DNA of 64,000 bases from Candidatus Lachnoclostridium avicola (GTDB lineage Bacteria > Bacillota > Clostridia > Lachnospirales > Lachnospiraceae). The position numbers and the translations under genes are program-made. Under the pieces are notes generated by a model that was not told the DNA's origin, made no database searches, and worked only from the letters and a program-made list of their open reading frames with translations. The stretch is taken from assembly GCA_019114465.1 (NCBI GenBank), contig DXFM01000003.1, positions 1-64,000 of the forward strand, written 5' to 3'. Shown here one piece after another: positions 8,569 through 15,694 of the stretch. Numbering within the stretch: position 1 is the stretch's first letter; every line of letters starts with the position of its first letter.

Positions 8569-9396
8569 TCAAATTCTCCGCAATTCTGCCAAGACATCGC
8601 TCAGGGCGCCGTCCAGTTCGAAGGAACGGCCTCGGATGTCATCGGCGATATAAATTTCTCCTAAATTGATGGTCACATAGACGGCGTTTGGTTCCTGGGC
8701 CACCAGGCGCATCAGCGGGGCTTTAATGAGCTGGTTGCGCCAGCCAATGCCCAGTTCCAGCACCGCCAGCTTTTTGCCGTGATACCGGCGTAAAAATGTC
8801 TGCAAACGCTGCTCAGCGGCGGCATCGGGAATAAACCCCGGGCAGCCTTCCATGTGGATTTCCATAGGGCCGCCGCATCTGGGACAGCGGGGCACCAGTT
8901 CTGACGGGATTTTGCCGCCATGCTCTGCGGCGGCCATTTTTTCCGCCAGATCCAGAGTGGGGTAGAGAGTGCTGTGGCAGGAGCGTGCGCATTGCATGGA
9001 CAGCCAGTTTCCCTCGATCTCGAAGATATTTTCCGGGGCGAAGCCGCTCAGCTCAAAGTGGCATTCTCCGTTGGAAGTCACGATAAAATAGTCTCTGTCG
9101 CCGATCAGGGCCTGCAGATCGTCCATGACGGGGGTGGGCTGGTATTCGCCGCAGTAATGATGGATCAGCCGGGACCAGAATCCCCACTTTTCCTCCTCAG
9201 ACGGCCATCGGGCCCCCATGCACTGCAGAAGAGACCTCAGGCCGTATTTTTGCCTGAGGTCGCCGAACAGTTCCTGAAAGGCCTGGTTGTCGGCAAAGAG
9301 GTGCAGGCCTTCCGTGATGGAAAGGCCGTTGCTGGCGCCGATTAAAATGGCATCCGCGGCCTGGATGGCTTCGGCCGCAGGTTTCAGATTCTCCAT
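8569..9396 (-). CDS. Divergent sirtuin, class M-like (putative ADP-ribosyltransferase)
   Basis: A 275-residue sirtuin-fold protein. Visible are GASNGLS (21-25 region, NAD-binding loop), TSNGE at 107-111, a zinc-site pattern Cys136/Cys140 with Cys171/Cys174, and a C-terminal ELGIGWRN segment. The catalytic His of deacetylase sirtuins (usually in an HG pair) is replaced by Glu128 in EIEG. In class M sirtuins (SirTM), which ADP-ribosylate proteins rather than deacetylate, the position is Gln, 19 residues after a key Asn; here Asn109 and Glu128 keep that spacing. It is the second gene of a leftward pair, 16 bases after its paralogue, with an AGAGGAG site. Deacetylase activity seems unlikely. Confidence 0.75.
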   Translation of the reverse strand: MENLKPAAEAIQAADAILIGASNGLSITEGLHLFADNQAFQELFGDLRQKYGLRSLLQCMGARWPSEEEKWGFWSRLIHHYCGEYQPTPVMDDLQALIGDRDYFIVTSNGECHFELSGFAPENIFEIEGNWLSMQCARSCHSTLYPTLDLAEKMAAAEHGGKIPSELVPRCPRCGGPMEIHMEGCPGFIPDAAAEQRLQTFLRRYHGKKLAVLELGIGWRNQLIKAPLMRLVAQEPNAVYVTINLGEIYIADDIRGRSFELDGALSDVLAELRRI

Positions 9397-9412
9397 GGAA
9401 TATTCTCCTCTC

Positions 9413-10402
9413 TTATATGTTCTGAACGGGTGTCTTTTCGGAGTTCATTTGGGAGCGGGCATCCCGAAGTACTTTGGCAATATCCTCCACGATGACCATG
9501 CCTTTGTCTTCCAGCTGCCTGGGCAGGAAATTGTACTGATTATTGACTGCGATGTACCGGGCGTGGGGGAAACTTAAGGTCAGGTTCCAGAACGGTTCTT
9601 GGATGAACATGGGGGTCAGACGGCCCACGCCCAGCTCCAGAAAGAGTATTCTGCTGTCCTTGTGGGCCAGCACGTAGCGGGAAATCTTGTCATACTGTTC
9701 CTCATATTTTTTTCCTTGAAGGAAATTGCCGTAGCCCCGTACCCAGGGAAACGCTTCGCTGCCGCAGTGAGGACACCGGGGAATCAGATCAGAAGGGATG
9801 GCGGTGTTTTCCCCCATTGCATGGATCATCTCGGCTACCGGTTTCACCGCGTCCCAGGTGTCGTCGGCGCAGCAGGATGAGCACTGAAAGAACCGGTGGT
9901 CTCCCTGGATCTCGGCCACTTTTTCATCGGGGTATAGTTTGACGAACTGAGTGTCCTGGTTGGTGGTCAGCACAAAAAAGTCTTTGTCCTTCAGCAGCGC
10001 GTCCAGATCCAGATAGGGCTCGCGGACGGGCGCGGTCTGTGTAGTATGGAGGAAAGTGGCCAGGTATCCCCAAAATTCTTCCCGGCTGGACCATTGATGC
10101 ATCATACCGGCAAAAGCGCCTTTAAAATGATATTTTTCCGCGTATTTTTTAAAATATTTTCGATAGGAGGCGTTGTCCTCATAGTAAAAATCACCGCCGC
10201 CTGCCGCGGACAGGCCGGAAGCTCCTCCGACCACGATGCAGTCGGCATCCTGGATTGTCTGAACCAGTTTTTCAATCTGCTGTTTATAGGGAAGAGCCGG
10301 TTTGTCCGTCAATTCATAGGGGGTACGGCCGGCGGCGTAAACGCTGTAATAGCGGGAATAGTTCATCTGTGTCCGGGTGACCAGATCTTCATAAAAACTC
10401 AT
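9413..10402 (-). CDS. Divergent sirtuin, class M-like, first gene of pair
   Basis: A 329-residue paralogue of the neighbouring sirtuin with an N-terminal extension of about 40 residues. Motifs: VVGGASGLS (about 57-65), TTNQD at 146-150, EIQGD at 164-168, a CSSCC cluster and a later CPHC zinc pair, and ELGVGRLTP near the end. Gln166 replaces the deacetylase His, as in SirTM enzymes, and lies 18 residues after Asn148. Such enzymes are known to work with macrodomain and lipoyl-carrier proteins; none is encoded nearby. Start at 10402 chosen because GGAGAGG lies 9 bases upstream; the ATG at 10420 contains that site. It is transcribed from the promoter face-to-face with the rrf2-like gene. Confidence 0.75.
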   Translation of the reverse strand: MSFYEDLVTRTQMNYSRYYSVYAAGRTPYELTDKPALPYKQQIEKLVQTIQDADCIVVGGASGLSAAGGGDFYYEDNASYRKYFKKYAEKYHFKGAFAGMMHQWSSREEFWGYLATFLHTTQTAPVREPYLDLDALLKDKDFFVLTTNQDTQFVKLYPDEKVAEIQGDHRFFQCSSCCADDTWDAVKPVAEMIHAMGENTAIPSDLIPRCPHCGSEAFPWVRGYGNFLQGKKYEEQYDKISRYVLAHKDSRILFLELGVGRLTPMFIQEPFWNLTLSFPHARYIAVNNQYNFLPRQLEDKGMVIVEDIAKVLRDARSQMNSEKTPVQNI

Positions 10403-10420
10403 TGTCTTCAACCTCTCCAT

Positions 10421-10508
10421 TTGATGTTATTTTTCAATTAACAGCATAGACATCATAGCACCTGCTTGCATCTCTGTCAATATGCTGTTATAATATTTTT
10501 TACATCAA
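10421..10508. promoter_or_regulatory. Face-to-face divergent promoters with nested inverted repeats
   Basis: Rightward promoter: TTGCAT (10466-10471), 17 bases, TATAAT (10489-10494), for the Rrf2 gene. Leftward promoter: TTGACA (complement of 10475-10480), 17 bases, TATGAT (complement of 10452-10457), for the sirtuins. Two inverted repeats frame both: TAACAGCATA (10439-10448) with TATGCTGTTA (10481-10490), and TTGATGT (10421-10427) with ACATCAA (10502-10508). The promoters share DNA, so they probably compete and may be controlled by one regulator, most simply the Rrf2 protein. Confidence 0.75.
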
Positions 10509-10529
10509 GAGGAGAGAAGGAGTTAGTTC

Positions 10530-10991
10530 ATGAAATATCCGACAAAGTTAAGCGATGCGGTTCACATTCTGGCTTTTCTGGCCCTGCATCCGGGAGCAAA
10601 TCTGACCAGTGAGCGGATCGCTGAGAGTATCCAGACAAATCCCGGCTATGTCCGTCAGCTGATGTCCGCTCTGCGCAGAGGCGGACTGCTCACCAGCGTG
10701 AAAGGACATCCCCGGCCTGCTTTGACCCGGGAACCGGAGCAGATCACTCTGCTGGACGTTTACCGCGCGGTGGAGGGCGACAAACCCATCCTTCATCAGG
10801 ACACCCATACCAATCCGGCCTGCGGCGTGGGGGTGAACATCCAGCTGGCCCTGGCGGACTGCTATCAGGAGGTGCAGAAGAGCGCGGAAGAAAAGATGCG
10901 GGAGATCACGCTGGCGCAGATCCTGGCCCGGTATCATCAAAAGCTGGAGGAGAGCCAGAGTCTGGAGGAAGACGAAAACGGCTTTTGTTGA
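10530..10991 (+). CDS. Rrf2-family transcriptional regulator
   Basis: A 153-residue protein with the Rrf2 winged helix at its N-terminus (DAVHILAFLA, then SERIAESIQTNPGYVRQLM as the recognition region, then a wing with GHPRPALT) and a following helix with the family's LLDVYRAVEG motif. Rrf2 proteins sense redox state, nitric oxide or iron-sulphur status. This one has only scattered cysteines (in NPACG, in ADCY and at the C-terminal end), not the spaced trio of IscR, so cluster binding is doubtful. It is divergent from the sirtuin pair and precedes a rubredoxin operon. Control of both is a reasonable inference. The start follows GAGAGAAGGAG. Confidence 0.88.
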   Translation: MKYPTKLSDAVHILAFLALHPGANLTSERIAESIQTNPGYVRQLMSALRRGGLLTSVKGHPRPALTREPEQITLLDVYRAVEGDKPILHQDTHTNPACGVGVNIQLALADCYQEVQKSAEEKMREITLAQILARYHQKLEESQSLEEDENGFC

Positions 10992-11030
10992 GTTTTCGTT
11001 TTTCTTCGATTTTTCTGTCATTTCTTTTGC

Positions 11031-11059
11031 TTGCTAAAATAAGACCATACCATTATAAT
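11031..11059 (+). promoter_or_regulatory. Promoter of rubredoxin operon
   Basis: TTGCTA (11031-11036), a 17-base spacer and TATAAT (11054-11059). Transcription from here would give an untranslated leader of about 165 bases before 11233. Confidence 0.65.
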
Positions 11060-11097
11060 GAAAATAAGAAAATTACCTGACAATTTCATTTCCAACT

Positions 11098-11120
11098 GCC
11101 TGCAGACAATTTCTGCAGGC
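11098..11120 (+). promoter_or_regulatory. Hairpin in the leader of the rubredoxin operon
   Basis: GCCTGCAGA (11098-11106) pairs with TCTGCAGGC (11112-11120) around a five-base loop, with further flanking CTGCC/GGCAG complementarity. No T-run follows, so it is not a simple terminator. It could stabilise or control the leader RNA. Confidence 0.4.
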
Positions 11121-11232
11121 GGCAGCAAATCAAAATGTTCCATCAGCACTGTTTTAGTAAGTCCCCGATAATCCAGAAGCGAAATACTGCAGTAACTGCT
11201 GTATATAAAAATAAGATGAGGGAGGGAAAGTT

Positions 11233-11886
11233 ATGAGATACGTCTGTTCTGTCTGCGGATATGTCTACGATGAAGGAAAAGAAAAGCGGGCTTTTTCGGA
11301 TCTGCCGGATTCGTGGGTGTGTCCGCTGTGCGGCGCGTCCAAATCACTGTTCGCGCCGGAGAAGAAAGAAGGAGAGGAAAAGAAGGCAGCGCCGGCCGCG
11401 GCGCCTGTCCGGATGGACGGAGATCTGGAGAAGCTGCCGGCGGGAGTCCTGGCGGCGCTCTGCTCCAATCTGGCGAGAGGCTGTGAAAAACAGTATAAGG
11501 AGGAAGAGGCCGGCCTCTTCCGGGAGCTGGCCGACTATTTTGCGTCCATCACCCCTGAGGAGGAAAAGGGGGATCTGAAGGTTCTGGATGAATTGTTTCA
11601 GGCGGATCTGGAACAGGGATATCCTGCGGTGGAAGAGACTGCGGGAAAGGCCGGGGACCGGGGAACCCAGAGGGTCCGCGTCTGGGGAGAGAAGGTGACC
11701 GCCATTCTCCATTCTCTGATGCAGCGCTGCCAGAGAGAGGGGGAGGCGTTCCTGGAACACACGGAGATCTGGGTGTGTTCGGTCTGCGGTTTTGTGTATG
11801 TGGGAGATGAGCCGCCGGCGATCTGCCCTGTGTGCAAGGTTCCGGCTTGGAAGTTTGATCGGATAGAGGGAAGGAGGATGGCATGA
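11233..11886 (+). CDS. Double-rubredoxin protein with helical middle domain
   Basis: A 217-residue protein with two rubredoxin-like iron sites. The N-terminal domain has CSVCGY and CPLCGA (residues about 5-40). The C-terminal domain has CSVCGF and CPVCKV (about 180-210). A helical middle of about 110 residues ([20 protein letters not shown] and on) resembles rubrerythrin-type or DUF-type bundles but lacks an obvious di-iron ExxH set. It probably carries electrons in oxygen or peroxide detoxification. The next gene overlaps it by four bases and also ends in a rubredoxin-like motif, so the two proteins probably act together. Confidence 0.75.
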   Translation: MRYVCSVCGYVYDEGKEKRAFSDLPDSWVCPLCGASKSLFAPEKKEGEEKKAAPAAAPVRMDGDLEKLPAGVLAALCSNLARGCEKQYKEEEAGLFRELADYFASITPEEEKGDLKVLDELFQADLEQGYPAVEETAGKAGDRGTQRVRVWGEKVTAILHSLMQRCQREGEAFLEHTEIWVCSVCGFVYVGDEPPAICPVCKVPAWKFDRIEGRRMA

Positions 11887-12533
11887 AAACTCAGATTGCG
11901 GTCAGAAATCTGCGGTTATGTACAAAGGACTGTCTGTGTCTGTATGTGTGCCCCACCGGGGCGTCCGATACGGAAAACAGCATCATTGACACGGAAAAAT
12001 GCGTGGGCTGCGGAGTGTGCGCCAAGGCCTGTCCCAGCGGCGCCATTTCCATGGTTCCGGTGGAATATCCCCCTCAGCAGAAGAAAGTGAAGGAAGTGCT
12101 GGAGGTTTCCTACGCTCTGTCTGGAAATAAGGCGAAGGAGGAGAAGATAGCTCTGCAGCTGGCCCAGTCGGCGGAAACCGACGGTCTGTACCGGCTGATG
12201 ACCGCGGCGGCAAAATCCATCCGCCTGGTAAATGAGGATCTGCTGCGGGAGTCCGGCTACATGCTGCCCCAGAGCGGAAATACCCATAAACTATTGAGGG
12301 AATGGATGGAGAATCCGTCCACAGCCGATTTCCCGGCGGAGGCGGCAGGAAAGCTGCTGGAACTTTTGCCGGACAACGATCAGGCCGCGCCGGATAACGA
12401 TCAGGCCAGGGAGAAGCTGGCCGTGACCTACCGGTGCACGGTGTGCGGCCATGTTTTTCAGGTTCCGGACGGGGAGGAGCCCGTCTGCCCGGTGTGTAAG
12501 GCGTCCGGGGACAAACTGGAGCGGATCGGATAA
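11883..12533 (+). CDS. Ferredoxin-rubredoxin hybrid protein
   Basis: A 216-residue protein. N-terminal 4Fe-4S motifs are visible: [12 protein letters not shown] is a variant of a cluster motif and [12 protein letters not shown] is a canonical one. A helical middle (about 70-160) resembles that of the upstream protein. The C-terminus has CTVCGH and CPVCKA, a rubredoxin-like iron site. The combination suggests electron transfer from ferredoxin-type clusters to a rubredoxin centre within one chain. A small internal duplication (PDNDQA twice, near 165) is visible. ATGA overlap with the upstream gene implies translational coupling. Confidence 0.75.
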   Translation: MKTQIAVRNLRLCTKDCLCLYVCPTGASDTENSIIDTEKCVGCGVCAKACPSGAISMVPVEYPPQQKKVKEVLEVSYALSGNKAKEEKIALQLAQSAETDGLYRLMTAAAKSIRLVNEDLLRESGYMLPQSGNTHKLLREWMENPSTADFPAEAAGKLLELLPDNDQAAPDNDQAREKLAVTYRCTVCGHVFQVPDGEEPVCPVCKASGDKLERIG

Positions 12534-12549
12534 ATAATTTTTGTGGTAA

Positions 12550-12581
12550 AATAAACATGACACACTGCTGTCATGTTTATT
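12550..12581. terminator. Probable bidirectional terminator or operator hairpin
   Basis: AATAAACATGACA (12550-12562) pairs perfectly with TGTCATGTTTATT (12569-12581) around a six-base loop. It lies 16 bases after the ferredoxin gene and just before the WYL regulator gene. The A/T-rich outer stem makes it a likely terminator, but its place upstream of a regulator gene also permits an operator role. Confidence 0.6.
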
Positions 12582-12608
12582 TTATTATGATGAAACTGGG
12601 GAGTCCAT

Positions 12609-13526
12609 ATGAAAACAGAACGACTGATCGGAATTCTTTCCGTTCTTTTAAGACAGGAAAAGACAACGGCGCCGGAACTGGCGCGGCGGTTTGAAGTGTC
12701 CCGGAGAACCATTAACCGGGATATTGAGACCCTGTGCAGGGCCGGAATTCCCATCTGCACCGTACAGGGAGCGGGAGGGGGAATTTCCATTATGGACAGC
12801 TACCGGGTGGACAGGACCCTTCTCACATCCAGGGATATGCAGATGATTCTGGCAGGGTTGAGAAGCCTGGACAGCGTGAGCGGGAGCAATTATTACCGGC
12901 AGCTCATGGAAAAGCTGGATCCGGGAGCTTCCCATCTGGTAAGCGGCCGGGATTACATTCTCATCGACTTATCGTCCTGGTATGGGAAAGCCCTGGCGGA
13001 GAAAATTTCCCGGATCCGGGAGGCGGTGGAAGAAAAAAGGCTTCTGTCCTTCCGGTACTGCGCCCCGGGCGGGGAGAGCGCCCGGCGGATCGAGCCCTAT
13101 TTTCTGGTATTCCACTGGTCCAGCTGGTATGTGTGGGGCTGGTGCCTGGACCGAAGGGATTTCCGCCTGTTTAAGGTAGCGCGCATGGCGGATTTGAAAG
13201 AGGAGGAATGCTTTACTCCCAGGGAAGCGCCCCTGCCGGACTTTTCCAATGAGCGGATTTTCCCGCCGGAGATCTCGGTGACAGCCCTCTTTGCCCCGGA
13301 GATGAAATGGCGGCTGGCGGAGGAGTTCGGCCCGGACTGCTGGGAAGAACAGGAGGACGGGCGGCTGCTGTTTCGGAGAGACTACGCCAGCGAACGGGAG
13401 CTGACCGGCTGGCTGCTGACCTTTGGAGACGGGGTGGAGGTTCTGGAGCCGGAGCCGGTGCGGGAAACGCTGTTTAAGACGGGGAAGCGGCTGACGGAAA
13501 TGTATGGAGAAAGAGAGGAGGAATGA
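12609..13526 (+). CDS. HTH-WYL transcriptional regulator
   Basis: A 305-residue regulator: N-terminal winged helix (TAPELARRFEVSRRTINRDI, about 17-36), then a WYL domain (about 140-215, with the LSFRYCAPGG and RRIEPYFLVFHWSSWYVWG segments) and a C-terminal extension. WYL proteins respond to small ligands or nucleic acids and regulate metabolism or stress and defence genes. It heads an operon with TfoX-like and GyrI-like genes, so those are probable targets. Confidence 0.88.
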   Translation: MKTERLIGILSVLLRQEKTTAPELARRFEVSRRTINRDIETLCRAGIPICTVQGAGGGISIMDSYRVDRTLLTSRDMQMILAGLRSLDSVSGSNYYRQLMEKLDPGASHLVSGRDYILIDLSSWYGKALAEKISRIREAVEEKRLLSFRYCAPGGESARRIEPYFLVFHWSSWYVWGWCLDRRDFRLFKVARMADLKEEECFTPREAPLPDFSNERIFPPEISVTALFAPEMKWRLAEEFGPDCWEEQEDGRLLFRRDYASERELTGWLLTFGDGVEVLEPEPVRETLFKTGKRLTEMYGEREEE

Positions 13527-13528
13527 CC

Positions 13529-13873
13529 ATGGCAATGAAAGAGCTGGCCCTGTACGTGGCGGAACAGTTATCGCCCCTGGGGGAGGTGCGGTATATTCCC
13601 ATGATGGGCGGCTGGCTGTTTTACTACAGGGAAAAGCTCATCGGCGGGATCTATGAGGAGGGATTTGCGGTGAAAAATACGGAGAGTTCCCGGCGCTTTA
13701 TGCCCGACTGCGGGGAGGAGCGGTGGGAGTCCATCCCGAAATCCTTTCTGCCCTGCACCATCCTGGACGACAGGGAAAAATTGTGCGAGATGGTCCGGGC
13801 CATGTACCCGGAATTGCCGGAGCCGAAAAAGAAAAAACAAAAGGAAAAAGCAGGGGAAGAAAATGGCGGTTGA
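13529..13873 (+). CDS. TfoX N-terminal-domain protein
   Basis: A 114-residue protein like the TfoX/Sxy N-terminal domain: early MMGGWLFYYREKLIGGI and later FAVKNT and a conserved LPCTILDD-type region, with a lysine-rich tail. TfoX in Gammaproteobacteria is a competence co-regulator, but stand-alone N-terminal domain proteins are common in Firmicutes with no established role. The start at 13529 is 7 bases after GAGGAGG; an ATG at 13523 overlaps the regulator stop but is too close to that site. The end overlaps the GyrI-like gene by 11 bases. Confidence 0.8.
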   Translation: MAMKELALYVAEQLSPLGEVRYIPMMGGWLFYYREKLIGGIYEEGFAVKNTESSRRFMPDCGEERWESIPKSFLPCTILDDREKLCEMVRAMYPELPEPKKKKQKEKAGEENGG

Positions 13874-14495
13874 CTATAAGAAAAAATACAGAGAATTTTA
13901 TCTGCCTGGAACGGAACCGCAGATTGTGGAGGTTCCGGAGATGAGGGCCGTGGCTGTTCGGGGAGAAGGGGATCCCAACGAGGAAAACGGGGCCTATCAG
14001 AAGGCCATCGGCCTTCTTTACGCCATCTCCTACGCCGTGAAGATGGGTCCGAGAAACGGGATGGAGATTCCCGGCTATTTTGACTATGTGGTGCCGCCGC
14101 TGGAAGGCTTCTGGCGGGCGCCGGAAGAGACGGCGGGGGAAGGAATCAGAAAAGAAGAGCTTCAGTGGATTTCTCTGATCCGCCTGCCGGAATTTGTGGA
14201 CGAGAGGATATTTGCCCAGGCGGCAGAACAGGTGGAGAGGAAGAAAAAGCTGGACGTCTCCCGGGCGGAATTTCTCGCCGTCCGGGAAGGGCTGTGCGTG
14301 CAGTGCCTGCATATGGGGAGCTTCGACAGGGAAGGGGAGACGGTAGAAAAAATGGACCGCTACCTGGAAGAACAGGGCTATGTGAATGACTTTGGCAGCG
14401 GGCGGATGCACCATGAGATTTATCTTTCCGATATCCGCAGAGTGCCGCCGGAGCGGTGGAAAACGGTGATCCGCCATCCGGTGAAGCGGAGATAA
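13863..14495 (+). CDS. GyrI-like small-molecule-binding protein
   Basis: A 210-residue protein resembling GyrI-like/AraC effector-binding domains of the stand-alone type: PQIVEVPEMRAVAVRGEG near the N-terminus, then LLYAISYAVKM, a GYFDYVVPPLEGFW segment, and CLHMGSFDREGETVEKMD near the end. Relatives bind hydrophobic drugs or hydrolyse toxic compounds. The reading frame overlaps tfoX, so it belongs to the operon led by the WYL regulator. The combination suggests response to a small toxic ligand. Confidence 0.82.
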   Translation: MAVDYKKKYREFYLPGTEPQIVEVPEMRAVAVRGEGDPNEENGAYQKAIGLLYAISYAVKMGPRNGMEIPGYFDYVVPPLEGFWRAPEETAGEGIRKEELQWISLIRLPEFVDERIFAQAAEQVERKKKLDVSRAEFLAVREGLCVQCLHMGSFDREGETVEKMDRYLEEQGYVNDFGSGRMHHEIYLSDIRRVPPERWKTVIRHPVKRR

Positions 14496-14539
14496 CCGGC
14501 GGGAGCAAAAGGAAGGACGAAAACGGGATGTTCAAAAAG

Positions 14540-14590
14540 CGGGATTCCTGAAAGGTTTAAATTGAGGGAAGCCCGTTTTTTTGATATACT
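14540..14590 (+). terminator. Terminator of WYL operon merged with promoter of nuclease cassette
   Basis: The stem CGGGATTCC/GGAAGCCCG (14540-14548 with 14567-14575, one mismatch) is followed by seven T (14576-14582), a typical intrinsic terminator. TTGAGG (14562-14567), 17 bases and TATACT (14585-14590) make a promoter inside the same DNA for the nuclease-methyltransferase cassette. The cassette thus has its own transcription unit. Confidence 0.65.
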
Positions 14591-14618
14591 GGATGGACAG
14601 AGAAGGAGGATGGGAGCC

Positions 14619-15659
14619 ATGGGAGAGATTCACTTCTGGCGGGCCGGAAGGGCCTGGGTGTGCGAGATTCCCCGGCTGTCCCCGGAGGAACGGGAGGTGG
14701 CGGAGGAGACGGCCCGTCACACGAAAAACACATGGCAGAAAAACCGGGATTTCCCTGAGATTCTGAAAAATACGGTGCAGGGAAAACTGGCGGAGGTGGT
14801 GTTTGAGGCCTGCCTGGAGCAGGCTGCGGGCACCTGTCTTTCGGTTTATGACCGGTTTCGGACGGACGGGATGAAGCATCACGCTCCGGTGGACGCCCTG
14901 ATCTTTCAGAAGAGCACGGCGGAGGAAGTGCGGCTGGACTGTGAGAAACGGCTGGCGGGAGAGGCGGCGGAGAACGAGTTTGGGACTATTTCCCCTGACC
15001 TGCGGAAGTATCTGAGCAGCCGCGGCGCGGTCACGGTGGAGATCAAATCCTCTGCTTTGAAGGGCCCGGACTTTGAGGGAGTGGAGGATGCAGGGCGCAG
15101 GACGCTTCGGGATTGTTCCGTGATCGCGGAAAATATTCGAAAACGGGATTTTTTCGTCTATCCCCATTTCCTCCGCAGCAGCGGGGAGATCGGCTCCTTT
15201 TACCAGTACGCGGAGTATGTCCGGGAGACCCGGGGAGAGCAGTTTCCGCCCGGCAACCGGTCATTTCTCCGCCGGCTCATGGAGGTGGAGTATGACAATG
15301 CCTGCGACGTTTACACCCGGCTGTATTTTGACTACGGGGGCGGACACGTGTACATTCCCGGATATATTTCCAGGGAGGATTTTTTTGCCAGACCGCGGAT
15401 CGAAAAAATGCCGGGGGCAAAGTCCGGGCAGGCCGTCTACTATATGAGAAGCATCGGGGACGGTTTTCCCGTGGAGGAGATCGGCGGGGATGACCGGCTG
15501 TGGAATCACGACCGGCAGGCGGCTTATGCCAGATTGTTCGGCGGCCGGGACGTATTCTGTCCCCGCTGCGGCGGGAAACTGCAGATCTGCGGCAGCCGGA
15601 AATTGCAGCAGTATTATTACCGCTGTTTTGCGTGCGGGAAGAATTTTTCCGCAGAATGA
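14619..15659 (+). CDS. Putative PD-(D/E)XK restriction nuclease with C-terminal zinc ribbon
   Basis: A 346-residue protein not matched to a named family. A PD-(D/E)XK-like arrangement is visible: GKLAEVVFEA (first acidic helix), PVDALIF with Asp92, and VEIKSS with Glu141 and Lys143. The C-terminus has a four-cysteine zinc ribbon (CPRCGG and CFACGK, about 313-340). It is immediately before a DNA methyltransferase gene and probably cleaves DNA as its restriction partner. The start at 14619 lies 9 bases after GAAGGAGG; the ATG at 14610 adjoins that site. A four-base overlap (ATGA) links its end to an alternative start of the methyltransferase. Confidence 0.6.
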   Translation: MGEIHFWRAGRAWVCEIPRLSPEEREVAEETARHTKNTWQKNRDFPEILKNTVQGKLAEVVFEACLEQAAGTCLSVYDRFRTDGMKHHAPVDALIFQKSTAEEVRLDCEKRLAGEAAENEFGTISPDLRKYLSSRGAVTVEIKSSALKGPDFEGVEDAGRRTLRDCSVIAENIRKRDFFVYPHFLRSSGEIGSFYQYAEYVRETRGEQFPPGNRSFLRRLMEVEYDNACDVYTRLYFDYGGGHVYIPGYISREDFFARPRIEKMPGAKSGQAVYYMRSIGDGFPVEEIGGDDRLWNHDRQAAYARLFGGRDVFCPRCGGKLQICGSRKLQQYYYRCFACGKNFSAE

Positions 15660-15694
15660 CAACCAGAGAAGAAACGAAACAGGAGGGACAGCAG

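Noticed and set aside
11060-11232. Known riboswitch in the rubredoxin leader
   Set aside because: Only a simple hairpin is seen; no conserved riboswitch core could be recognised.
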